Source of the DNA: Casuarius casuarius
Taxonomy: Eukaryota > Chordata > Aves > Casuariiformes > Casuariidae
Length of the DNA: 64,000 bases
NCBI GenBank assembly: GCA_003342895.1
Contig: PTFA01000041.1
Coordinates: forward strand, 5,311,423-5,375,422
Direction: 5' to 3'
In this document: piece by piece, positions 14,898-26,100 of the stretch
Layout of the letters: each line of letters opens with the position of its first letter
Position numbering within the stretch: the stretch's first letter is position 1
Notes under the pieces: model-generated
The model's input: only the letters and a program-made list of their open reading frames with translations
Databases searched by the model: none
What the model was told of the DNA's origin: nothing
Position numbers and translations under genes: made by a program

Positions 14898-15738
14898 AAA
14901 AAAAAAAACAGATTACGACATTGATCGACTGCCTGAATGTTAGTTAATATCTATCTAGATGTGCAAATTTCATATCAGATGCAGCTTATACAATGCTGGC
15001 CAATCATAGTGAAATTTTTCAACTAAACTGTTAACAGATGTGATGTTTTTTCAAGTTCTGACATGATGATACAACTTAAAAGGGAAGCTACAAAATAGTA
15101 GGTCTCATTATTGTCACTTAAATAAAGCCTCCAAGACAGTTAATTATGTGCTTGTACTTTTAACTTTGTCAAAATGTATGCAATATGCAATATATTTAAT
15201 TTTCTCAACCTATATTTAGGTGGGCATGCTAATCTTTTTTATTTTAATATTCCCAAGTCGCTTATCACTGAAATTATATTCTGTCCCCAGGCATTTTCCT
15301 CATTTCTTTCTATTCTGTTATTCAATGACCACAAAATTACATGAGCTTAACTACAGAAAGATTAATTTTAGCTTGTAACTGTTTCATCTTGCTTGGACAT
15401 TTCTCATTGTGGACCATCTCTGTTTGATAGTATGGTATCCACAGCTCACATACCTTTCTTAAGGGTAGCCTGTGTTTAGTGGTTTCAATCTTTTTCAGAG
15501 AGTAGACCCCTAAAAATGTATCAATGGTACTATTGACCCTTGCATAAAAAATGTAAGCCTGTTGACAATAAGGAGCTTTTTTTTAGTTGCTGCTTTTAAG
15601 AGATAGAAACCTTGGGTGTTAATGGACCACAAATTTAAAACTCCTGAAAAGCCTCTGTGCATTACACGGACTTACTCCACCTGTTCTGCAAATGAGCCTG
15701 ACTCTAACCTTTATTGTTCTAATGAACAATACTAAAGT
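14898..15738. other. Non-coding stretch between MIR fragment and LTR
   Basis: AT-rich sequence with no gene or repeat recognised. Confidence 0.5.
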
Positions 15739-16253
15739 TGTGGGCAACATATGAGCATTTATGTACTACGTGGGACACACAGGAAATACATAGACCAAGT
15801 AAAATATGAGTTAGTGAAAATAGTATACAGACACTTGAGTAATGCAGGTATGAAGAAATGCCAAGTTCTATGGCTGTACCCAAAACATGGCTTTCTAGCT
15901 CCTTCATTCCTGTAAATCCATGGGAAGAACTGGCCATGGTTTGGCCTAATAATTCAACATGAAACAAGCCAGCACTGTTGCCTGGATGTCCACAGCTTGC
16001 CGGCAGCACGGTGTAGGGGCAGACAGCGAGGGATTGGACAAGATAGATAGAGTTAAGGAGCCGAAAGCCTTGGGAGGAATAAATAGCAGTATGTAGATAA
16101 GGTAGTAGCCGCACGGGATGAGAAGGAGTGATGATGGGAACTTGACCTTCGAGAAAGTACCGATCCGGGCTAGAGCTTATATAAAGGGCTTGCTTGCTTG
16201 AATAAAGTTGATTCTGATCCAGCACATCGGAGTCCGTGAATCAGACCGCCACA
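15739..16253 (+). mobile_element. Probable solo LTR of an endogenous retrovirus
   Basis: The element is about 515 bp, bounded by TGTGG at 15739 and CCACA ending at 16253, a five-base inverted terminal repeat with the usual TG...CA ends. It shows the LTR signal order on the plus strand: TATATAAA box (about 16178-16185), AATAAA poly(A) signal (16201-16206), then a U5-like tail of about 45 bp. The body is more GC- and CpG-balanced than its flanks. No clear 4-6 bp target-site duplication is visible, so the exact ends may differ or the flanks have drifted. The downstream sequence lacks a convincing primer-binding site, and no gag or pol is present, so it is best read as a solo LTR. A 168-codon open frame on the opposite strand (15719-16225) is a by-product. 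Confidence 0.6.
16178..16206 (+). promoter_or_regulatory. LTR TATA box and polyadenylation signal
   Basis: TATATAAA lies about 16 bases ahead of AATAAA inside the LTR. This spacing would put the transcription start (R) at or just after the AATAAA. Activity is not shown. Confidence 0.45.
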
Positions 16254-16939
16254 CACGGCATGGCAAGCTGATGCAGATGAGTCCTCCCCTTTCGCCACTG
16301 CCAAACCCTCAGGCCCCGGGCTTTCCCCAGGGGTTGCTCATCCCCGAGGAAGATGCGGGTCAGGAGGAGGCACACCCACAGATGCTGGGTGAGCAGCTGC
16401 ATTAAAAAAAAAAGTTTTGAAAACCTTGTATTTCGAAAGATCCTGGCCTCTGTCATGGAAGATTTTCTCCTCTGATGACATTCCTTTCTGCTGTGCTTTT
16501 ATAAATTTCAGCAGCTCGCTGCTGGTACAGCTGCTACCTGCGCTCTGCCAGAGGAGCCATAATTTCTTAATAGCCTTCGCCAACGAGTTGTCATGTTAAC
16601 AAAACAGAAGATGAGAAAACGTGGCTGTAGAGCAGGTAGATGCAACCCGAGGCGAAGGAGGCAGCCCCTGGGAGCACCTTGGCTGCAGTAGCCCCGCAGA
16701 AAGGCTGGAGCCAGCATGCCCAGGAGCAGGTGGGATGTGACCCTCCCTCCCAAAACCGCCGAGTTTCTGTCCACCTACTGTGTCTTCCAAAGCCTCGACC
16801 AAGCTTCAGCTGAGCGCTGAGGCAAGCTGAGGCAGAAAAAGGAGCCTGGGAGATCTCGTGTGTCCCATTGCCTTCTGAAGAGGGGGGTGACAGTAACAAA
16901 TTGACAAGACAAGGCGTTAGCTATTCTAAATGATCAAGA
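16254..16939. other. Non-coding stretch right of the LTR
   Basis: A moderately GC-rich segment with an A run at 16405-16414. Overlapping short open frames occur on both strands with no recognisable product. It may include more of the element, but no retroviral motif was seen. Confidence 0.45.
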
Positions 16940-17150
16940 GCAGTAATACTTCCACATTTTCATAGCTCTCAACAAACATAGCTAATTACTTCTTGCATAA
17001 TCATCACAATTAAACACAAGTAAGTATTAGTCTCCCCTTTTGATTGGGAAACTGAAATCCGAGGGGTATTTAGGGTTACAGAACGAGTCATTGTCAGAGC
17101 CAGATTTATATTTTAAGAGTTGTAAGTTTTCAGGTCACTGCCTTTTCATG
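16940..17150 (+). repeat. MIR-type amniote SINE remnant
   Basis: The order of motifs matches the amniote MIR type: a CATAGCTCTCAACAAACAT segment, TAATTACTT with CATCACA, AAGTAAGTATTAGTCTCCCC, then TTTTGATTGGGAAACTGA, and a late GTCAGAGCCAG segment. In the family these read as CTCTCAAAGCACTTTACAAAC, CCTCACAACA, TAAGTATTATCCCCATTTTA, GATGGGGAAACTGAGGC and GGCAGAGCCAGG. The copy is heavily diverged, as expected for an old insertion. Confidence 0.6.
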
Positions 17151-19959
17151 TAAGGTATTAGACTGAAAAATGTCTCCTTCTTAGTGTGGACTAAATGGAA
17201 TATAGAGAATATTCTCCCATTTTCAGCAAAAGCAGGATAACATTTTCCACAATACAATATCAACAAATAAGGAATTGTAACTAAACTGCAGCACACAGAA
17301 TCTATAATTTGAGGGGACTATTAGGGTAAGAGAGGTGAGAAGGGGTGATAGAGGCAGTAGCTCTCATGGGCATTGCTGACACCCAAGACACAGAGGGATC
17401 ATAAATCCTCTCTACTTTCCTCCCTATCCACACCTGGGCTGCCTCCGGCTCTGAAGACCCAGGGGTTCCAGTCAAGATTAATAGCCCCACTGCACTAAAA
17501 ACCTGATAAAATATATCAAAATAGCTCCTGCCCCAGTACGGGTGACAACAAGACACAACAGGTGGATGAAAAAGAGAACTGTGTAAGAGTTAGCAGGAAA
17601 ATTAGCATCTTTTAGGCCTGCTTTTAAAATTAAAAAATAATTTCTAACTGTAATATATGCACAAAATGTAATTCAAATGTATCAGATTTATGTCATAAAT
17701 AGGATCCAAAATAATCTAGTGTAATGTAATACTATATATCTATGGACAAAGAAGTAGGTGTGTGCACGGGTGTCCGAAGGCAATGACTTCTTAAAGTTAC
17801 TGTTGCCTAAACTAACCTGCCTCAACTTGTAATCACACTTTTCCAAAAGCATAACAGTGGGCCAGTTTGCTGGGTGTAGCCAAACTGGGAAGCGCAAGCC
17901 AGAGATTGGAAAGGTGGCATAAGCATCATTTTTGTATAGCCCTAATCTTGAGATTATTTTCTCAATAGCCTTTTCCCTTCATGCTCTGTGGAGCAACTCG
18001 CTGCCGTTGTTACGCAGCATTGTAACATCAGAAGCTGCCCAGGAGCAGCGTCCTTCGCGGGTGGCGCGTCTCTGCTGTTTGAGTAGCTCTGCTCCTTTCC
18101 CCGATAGGTCAGGAACAGCTCACGCAGCAATACCCTAGATCCAAATTACTGCAGGACAGCCTTCCCAGAGATGAGCTTTCCAGACCAAATAAATCAGCTT
18201 TATGGAAAAATAACCCAGCTATGTTGGATATGGGCTAACATAGCATGATATCTCTGTAGAAGAATGTCTACCCTTCTCACCCTTTTTTTGCCTGGGGAAA
18301 TAAGCAGTACACAGAAAATTTTGAAATAGAGGTCATCATGGTTATTAGCAAGCTGTAGAAATAAGTTCATGTTTTTACTTTAATAAAGTAATATAAGGTT
18401 ATGGAATGACCATAAATAAACATTACAGATAAAAGTATAACACTGACAGCTATTCATGTCTCCATATTTGACACTGATACCTCAACTGAGTGTCTTTCTC
18501 ATCTCCTGCATTTCATCGATGGCTATGGTCTGGTAGGTTTTCTCCACACAAAAACTGCACATGTATATTGGTTTTAAACTAACAAGTTCAAAACTAACTA
18601 GGGGTGCAGTTCTATTCCAAGCAGCATCATCTAAAACGTCTGCATTGCACTCAGAGTATTTATTTACCAAATCAATAGCAGAAAACTGAAAGCCGATCTT
18701 GGCCCAAGATGTGTGCCCAGACTGCAAACAGAAATTCTGATAGCTGAGGTGGTACCACGACATGCTTTTACTGTTGCCCTTGCATTTTCACATTTCTTTG
18801 CCACATTCCTTGAGCTAATTACCAGTCTGACCAAAATCCTGATATAACAACAAGTAATAGCAATTACATTCATATGCAATAAGCAATAAAATAATATTTG
18901 ACAGTCAAAAAGCACATTGGACTATGCAGTTTCATTCATTGTTATGTTGTACTGCTCTTTCTGTTAACATTTAAATAGCACTTTTATGCTAATTGCCCTC
19001 CAATCCACACATTTTGCAAATTCATCTTTTTTTTCTAATAACCAGTATGGAAATATGTATCTGTAGCAAACAAGACTGAATCAATACATATGTGTAAGAA
19101 TATAAGAGCAGCCATAGACAAAACAGTCAAGAACCTATATCCGTGTAGCTCAGTGTCACAGCTCCAGAACAAGTGGCAGATGTTTTTAGGAAAGACTACA
19201 AGAAAGAGAGTATTCTTAGTGTGAATTTCCAAAAGGTATTTCTAACCAGCTTCCAGAAACGTATTGAATATTTATCTGACTGAAGTGATATTACGTATTT
19301 CCATGTTTCCAGATCTTCCAGAGCAAAAAAAGGATGTCCTAGTGACGAGGAAAACCTTTTGGCTGCCCTAAATTGGCCCATCCACAGCCACTCTAGTCAC
19401 CAGCCTCTGCACAGTTTCCGACTCATTTGCTTTTGTCCATTGGAGCAACCTGATTACGAGCCTGGATGAATGTTTGCAAAACACTGGCAATGCTGCAGAA
19501 AAAGAGTGCTCTAGGCACATTGACGGTTATTGTATTATTTATACATGCAAATCTCACTGCTGAACTGCACAGAGACATCTCACAGTGAACGGCAGCCCGT
19601 GACCTGCTGCTCCAGGGCCCGGGAGGCGAGTCCTTGGCTGCTTCATTCAGGCCTTTGACGAGGTTGGTGTTTCTGTCTCGGGGTGCTAAAGTTCAGCCTG
19701 TGGAGATAGAGCCAAACTCAAGAAAACGCTGTCAGTCTCATCTAGGAAAGCAAATATAAGAACTGATGCCGTTTATAGCCACGTGTTGGTTTATAACGGC
19801 ACATTTATAGCAATGCGCTGGCTTACTGCAGCTCCTTGTCATTAAAAGTGCAGTACAGCGGGATTCTTTCTCAAATTTTCCAAGCAACTCTGATTTCGCT
19901 GTAGGAATAACCTGGTCACATACCCCCAAAAGCATGACCGGAGCGTGTAAAGCGGTCAC
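17151..19959. other. Non-coding stretch, nothing recognised
   Basis: AT-rich DNA with only short chance open frames. GC rises toward the right end (about 19560-19680). Confidence 0.5.
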
Positions 19960-20165
19960 CAAATCACTGACACCAGGCGTAACGGATGATGTTATCTCCT
20001 CCGAGAGTGCAACGCTTACCTGAGGTGAGAGACGCCCCCTGCTCGCCCTCCCTTTGGAGAGATTTTCCTGCAGGAGGAACGCGACGGTCGAACCAGCCCT
20101 GCTGAACGGCCGCTGCCTTCACAGGGGGCTGCAAGGGACATCGCCGGTTCCTCACTGCTGAGGTC
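19960..20165. promoter_or_regulatory. Small CpG-rich patch, possible unannotated promoter or exon
   Basis: About 13 CpG dinucleotides fall in roughly 200 bp, far above the surrounding AT-rich DNA. A strong splice-donor consensus CTCAG|GTAAGC lies on the minus strand at 20024-20015, and CTGAG|GTGAGA lies on the plus strand at 20020-20030. This could be the start of a non-coding transcript or a short CpG island. No TATA box or coding exon was identified, so the call is weak. Confidence 0.25.
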
Positions 20166-23100
20166 AATCTGAGACCATCTCAGTGGAGCTGGCTCGTTTC
20201 TGCATTAGATCCTTCTACCTGGCCTCCATCCTTCCTGAGCCACTGCCGAAGAGGAAGATTTTCTGAATGAAGGAGAAGGACTTAAAATCTAGTGAAATTA
20301 AAATAAATCAGTTTTCAGTACCCTATCTTCTGTTAAGTGTCCTTGCCAAATTTGGTTTTCTTGTAATACCTTTCCCTTTTTTTTATTATGTTTTTTCTTC
20401 CTATTATTCTGTGAAAAAAAACTGATATCAATGAGCTCTTTAAATCTTAGAGATCTGCTACAGGCTTTACTACTTTGCTGTCATCCAGCTATTTTAGAGC
20501 ATACGATACGCTTTCAGCTGAAATTCCCTTTACGGATATGACTGTGAGCAGCTCTCCTCCTATCTCACGCCAAAGGGACTGAAAGTAGCTCATGAAATGA
20601 AGCAGCTCCTGTATCCTGTCAAACTTACTGCAGCAAACTTTTATAAAGCTACACAACACATTATAAAGCCTCTGCCAGACCCTTGCCTAACATAAAAGGC
20701 TTGCTGTAGTTTTGAAATCAGACTGAAACTAAATCTCTTTTGCATCTATTTGCATGTTTTCTCTCTCCGTGGGGTCTGTGCCCGGAGGAGGAGGCCGCGC
20801 ATCGCCTCTCCTTGCACACAGGTGCCGGGGGCTCTGGCAGCGGCTGGGCTTCCCCCCTGAGCTGCCCCGCTGCCTCTGCTCCTCTGCAGCGAAAGGACCT
20901 TCCCGAAAACCAGGTCTTCTTTGCAGCTCTTAGTGCCAGGAACAGCTCTCCATCATATCCTTAACTTTCATCTCACCCTGAGTCCTTCTCAAAAAAACCT
21001 TTTCCCCCTGTCTTAAAAGACTTAATTTCTCCCTCTGCTGCTATTGTTTATCAATCAACCTTACTGCATTATTTGCTGTAAATCACGCTGCAATGAATTT
21101 CTGAGACATTCATCCCTAGATTTTCTATGCTCCTCCTTTTTATTGTTAATTTTCTTCGTTTTTCCTGTAAAGCAGCATGTTTTGCCGCCTGGTTTCAGCA
21201 TGCAGCTGCACGCTTCTGAAATGGGTCAAGGCGTTTGGCACCAACTGCACAGCCACACAACAGCAGATGCCTGGCGGTACCTCACCAAACACACGGCAGA
21301 GTCCTCAGGGGTGAAAAGAGGCAGCTTTCCACTGTTTCTCCACTGGAAGCCTCCGTTCGATTTCCTCAGGACAATGCCATTGGGACATTCCTGTGCACTT
21401 ATGACCGGCAGCAACAGCAGACGCTGGAAGAAATCCTGGACTGGATGAAAGAGCCCCGGCACTAGTTGTTTGAAAGTAGCAAAACCAGCTTCAGTGGCGT
21501 AGGGACTGTGCAGGGCCGTGTCGGCAGGGGTAAGAGGCTGGAACCGAGCATCCCGCTGCCGACTCCCGGGCTGCCCCGGCGGCTTGGCAGAGCTGCTTCG
21601 TACCACGCAGCCAGTCCCTGTCTGAGCTCCAGTTCTCCAGCACCACGGGTAAAGGAGACTTCCTGCCAGGTCCAGATATTTCCCAAGGAATTCAGTTAGG
21701 CAGTTCTTAGTTTTGCATGTATTTTCGTCCGCATCTTTTCTGCCAAACACAAAGCTGCTAATCATCATTGATGAGATTCCTCTGGGGCGTCTTCCTGACA
21801 GCTTAAAAATTCTTAATGGTTCTTAATTTCTTGCTAATACTATGAAGGAGGTTCCATGAAACCTTACTGAAGCAGAGCACGAACAGTATAGCACTTTGGT
21901 CAGGATCAATATGAGAAGCCGTACAGCTCCTTTTACAAATAAGCTGGCCAAAAGGAGAATTGCTACCTCAATCAGTTGCTGCACTGGCTGCAAATTTAAC
22001 AATGTAGGTGGGAGTCAATGNGGGGAGGAAGGCTGTGGGAGGAAGAGAGGGGTTATGGCTTCTNTGAGATGTTTCTGGGAAAAGAAAAAAAGGCAGCAAA
22101 AAAGCCAGAATGAAACAAGATAAATGCTTTCAACATAGCTCAGCAAGAAGGCAACAGTACAGCACGCTGTCCAGAGCGCTGCTGGAAGGAGTACTGGGAC
22201 TGCGGAAAGGAGCCGCCTCCTATTGTCTCATTCCTGCGCTTTTCCAGAAAACATTATTTTATGTATGATTTTCTTACATTTGAGGCACTGCTTTACTTAC
22301 GCAGTTTATATTACTTTCACTTCACTTCCAATAAAAGCAAAAACTAAGATCCTGAATATTGACTAACTGCCTAATGGGCTGAATGGGCTGTAAAAATTAG
22401 GCAGATCTCCCTCTTCCCAATTAGGAAATAAAACAAAGTTCCATATTACAGTAATAGCATCAGCAATAAATACAGTCTGGAGCAAAATTTGATTAATTCG
22501 CATGAGCTTACACAGCTATGGAGCCAGATTGTGACCACAGCAATATTAGTGTAAATTTGGAGAACTCCACGAGAGCTGACAGAGTTCTTATAGCTTAATA
22601 TATGTAACTTACTGGTTAATTCTTTTTTATGATTTATAAAGCAGCAGTACAGAATATAATTACGACAGCAATACAAAGAGAAATTTATCCCATAGGCCTT
22701 TACTTCCAGATCAGCAGCCCTTGGGTAAAAGCCACCCTTCAAAAAGACTATGTTATTCTCCCAGTGCTGCCCTATTCCTCCCCCACGCCCAGCTAGGGCA
22801 GCCGCCTGGACCCTCTCTGCTCATCATTCCCGTTGACTGGTGAAATCCCCCGTGCTGCCCTCCCTCCCTCCTATGCACCACCTCTAGTGAAGTTTAGCAT
22901 GTAAAAAGCAGTGACACAGATAAACATTTTTGCTTCTAGGATTTCATTCTTTCACCTGGCTCACTTGAGCAATAATTCGTAGCCTTATTGTTTAAGCTTC
23001 GATTTCTTTCCATTAACTTGATCTCATTTCAACTCCCATCTGAAGTTTCTGCATTTTCTCCTCTAATTTCTCCTATTTCTATTATTTGTTTACACTGAAT

Positions 23101-26100
23101 AATTGCTAAGTCATTTGGGCAGTGTCCTGGGACATCCTGTGGGGGTATATACTACAATAAATATATCTGGTAGCTGTATAGTGACATATTTGTAAAGAGC
23201 AAGTCTAATAACTTTACAAGTAATAAATGTATTTTGTCTTTCCTTTCTTTGTGCGTGAAGCAGCTGGAAAATTCCCAAAAGATGCTAAAATATGTAAGTA
23301 GAAATGATATGATTTATGTGCACTGTTTTAGGCTTTTTCCTCAAAGTTACTTCACTTAGTAAGTATGGATTACCCATGGGTAAAAAATCACAGCATCTGC
23401 TCCCAGGAGACAGTTATCGGAGTCATTAGTCAAAACAATCACAGCTACAATAAGTATAAAGTTGGTTTGGTTGGGTTTTTTTTACATACATGCATAACTT
23501 TACAGTTTTGTAATGAGCTGTCCCGCTCTCGGGAAATAATTGCTCTGAAGGACTCAGTATAAAAGATAAGATTTTTAAATGCAGTTGGCAGCACAGGCAT
23601 GCTGATAGACACTTGCTGGGATTTACAGAAAAGTGAGTAGATACATCCAGAGAGCACATTTTCCTGAAATAAAATAATTAAATGCCAAGCAATTAGTGTG
23701 CTGCATGCTTGGCCTTCATTGCAAAAAAGCCATGCTTTCATATTAATATATCACTCCTGGTACAAAAAAAATACTGTAGACCGAAGGTGACCAGGAGCTT
23801 GAGTGACCAGTTCCAGGGGACGGTGGAAGCAGTAACCCAACCAGCTACCAATCGTCTCTGCTAGGTTTTCCACGGAGACAGATGCCTCAGTATGAAGACG
23901 CCTTCTTTGAAGGACATAGCTGAAGGGAAGCCAAAGGCAGCTCTGGGTATTCAGCACTGAGGAAAAGCAAGACCCTTGTCACCATTAAATGTGAGAATAC
24001 TCAGTAGTGATTCCTATATACCTAAGCACAGTCCTTTTTCTTAATCCTGGAGCACAGTACACTATGTGGTTAAAACCAACATGCAAAACATGTTTAACAA
24101 TTTGACACTAAGACAATTTTCTATGAGTGCAGGTGAATACAAATATTTTCATAAATGAAGAAGTGGTGCAGACAGGTATGCACTCTATAAGAAGAATTTT
24201 CTTTATGAAACTTGTTTTTCACTGCCTCCCCCTTGCCCATTAATTTTACAAGGACCCGGGCAGGTACCTGCTACTCCCTTCATGGGGGCTAAGTATCTGA
24301 GATGCAGTTGTGAATAAGCACCATCATCTTTTCACATTCCAGAAAAAGCCTCCGTGAAACAATGCTGATGAACGGGCCAACAGCAGGAACGTGCTTGCAA
24401 GCCCAAATGCTTGGCTGACTGGTGCTCGGAGAGCAGCACGAGGCCCCCCTCAGCACCACCTCCCCCCGTCTTAAAGTAAAAAAAAAAAAAAAAAAAAACC
24501 TTTTCAATACTTAGGTACTTACATACATCTAGGTGGGCTGCTAAATCAAACTTGCTGATTTTATAAGATAGGCATTTCTTGACCGTTAAATAGACAGTCG
24601 TGAGAGTTGTGCTGGTTTGCTACTAAAAATTAAAAAAGAGTAAAAATTTGTCAATCTCTCAGAAGAGCTTTCCTTTCTTTAACAGCTTTGATCCTATGAG
24701 CTCTGTAAAGAAGACTTGGTTAACCACAGGCCAGTTGAATTGTGCATCCTTTCTGAGAGAGGTGCTGCCACTGCCTCCCAAACCTCTCTTCACTGGCTTC
24801 AGCGATCATTTTAAATTCAGTCAACCACAGACAGGTGAAGCAGAGCACGACAATTCACCAGGATGAAGGAGCAGATTAATTATTTAGTGTTTCTGTGCTG
24901 GAACACTTTGCTCAGCCTAAAATGCTCCTTTGCATTGAAAGGGAGTCCAACTAAAATCTCTGTAAGATTTGCCTGTGTGAGCACTACATGACCACATCTT
25001 TAGTAATCAACAACACAGAGAAAGGAAAATGTCAAGAATGGGGCACAATATGAGAATACTTTTTTTTTTTTAATAAAGGATAGTTATTGCCAAGATTTGC
25101 AAAAAAATGACATGTGGTCTGTGTCAAGGTAGGCCATGTATATCAAGCAGAGTGCTCCAAACCACTAGTGGGAAAACTTGATCCATATCTATTTCTAAGC
25201 ATTAACATCTTGTGTTATTACAAATAAAGTTTGACAGAACTGGAGGACAATTCTGAATGTTAAAATACTTGTAGTGTGTCTGAATTCTTTACTTCCTGCA
25301 TTTTACGTGGTTTAGCAGTTAATCAGATCCACCATTNATTCTGATCCATTTTTATGAAGCCAGATTTACTATCTGACTCACACAGCAGAAATAGCAGTTG
25401 TGTCTGAGCTGCAAGGTTAAGGTTAAACAAAAACATTCCTGCTAAAACTTCACAAGAAAATGTCAAGGAAACACTCTTCCTAAGCAGTCAGTGGCATTAT
25501 TAGCAAAATATATAGAAGGAAATATAGGTTATCATGGCTAACTTAACAAAGATCAGACCAAGTAAACAGCATCACACTGAACAATGCAGAATCACACCTT
25601 CCCCCCTCAACCTGGTAACTCCTTACCTTGTACCTATGTAATCTTCCTTCCTTCTAGCTTACTATTTTCTGGAAGTTGAAAGTGATAGAATTTCATTGTC
25701 ACTCTTGCTACATGATTTTAAAAGACACAAGGATTGACTCTAATAGGGTAATTTGTCTGCTTTAATGCATTTTTCATAACAATGCACATATTTCTTACCA
25801 CTATACAATGGCTTAACTATTTACCCAGCTTCTATGTCTTTCTTTTGTAATGCAAGACATGCTTTTACTAGAAACATACATCCTTGTATTAACAAATTTT
25901 ACTTAACATTAAAAGTCGTCTTTGAAAGGATTTACATGCTCAGTATTTAATGCAGTGGCTTTATGCTCACAGGGATTATTATTGCAAATTGCTTCTTTTT
26001 GTCCTGGTCTCGCTCAGGTTGCAATTAGCAGTTTCTGCTCTCGAAGGGGGATCCCACCCCGAGGCATTCACAGCTGAGAGACACGAAGTGCAGAGCAAGG

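Noticed and set aside
15719..16225. Open frame of 168 codons on the minus strand
   Set aside because: It is the antisense of the probable LTR. LTRs often leave chance open frames, and no known protein motif was seen.
21226..21768. Open frame of 180 codons on the minus strand and overlapping frames on the plus strand
   Set aside because: It lies in a GC-elevated patch where stops are rarer. Competing frames on both strands overlap, and I recognise no family or splice context.
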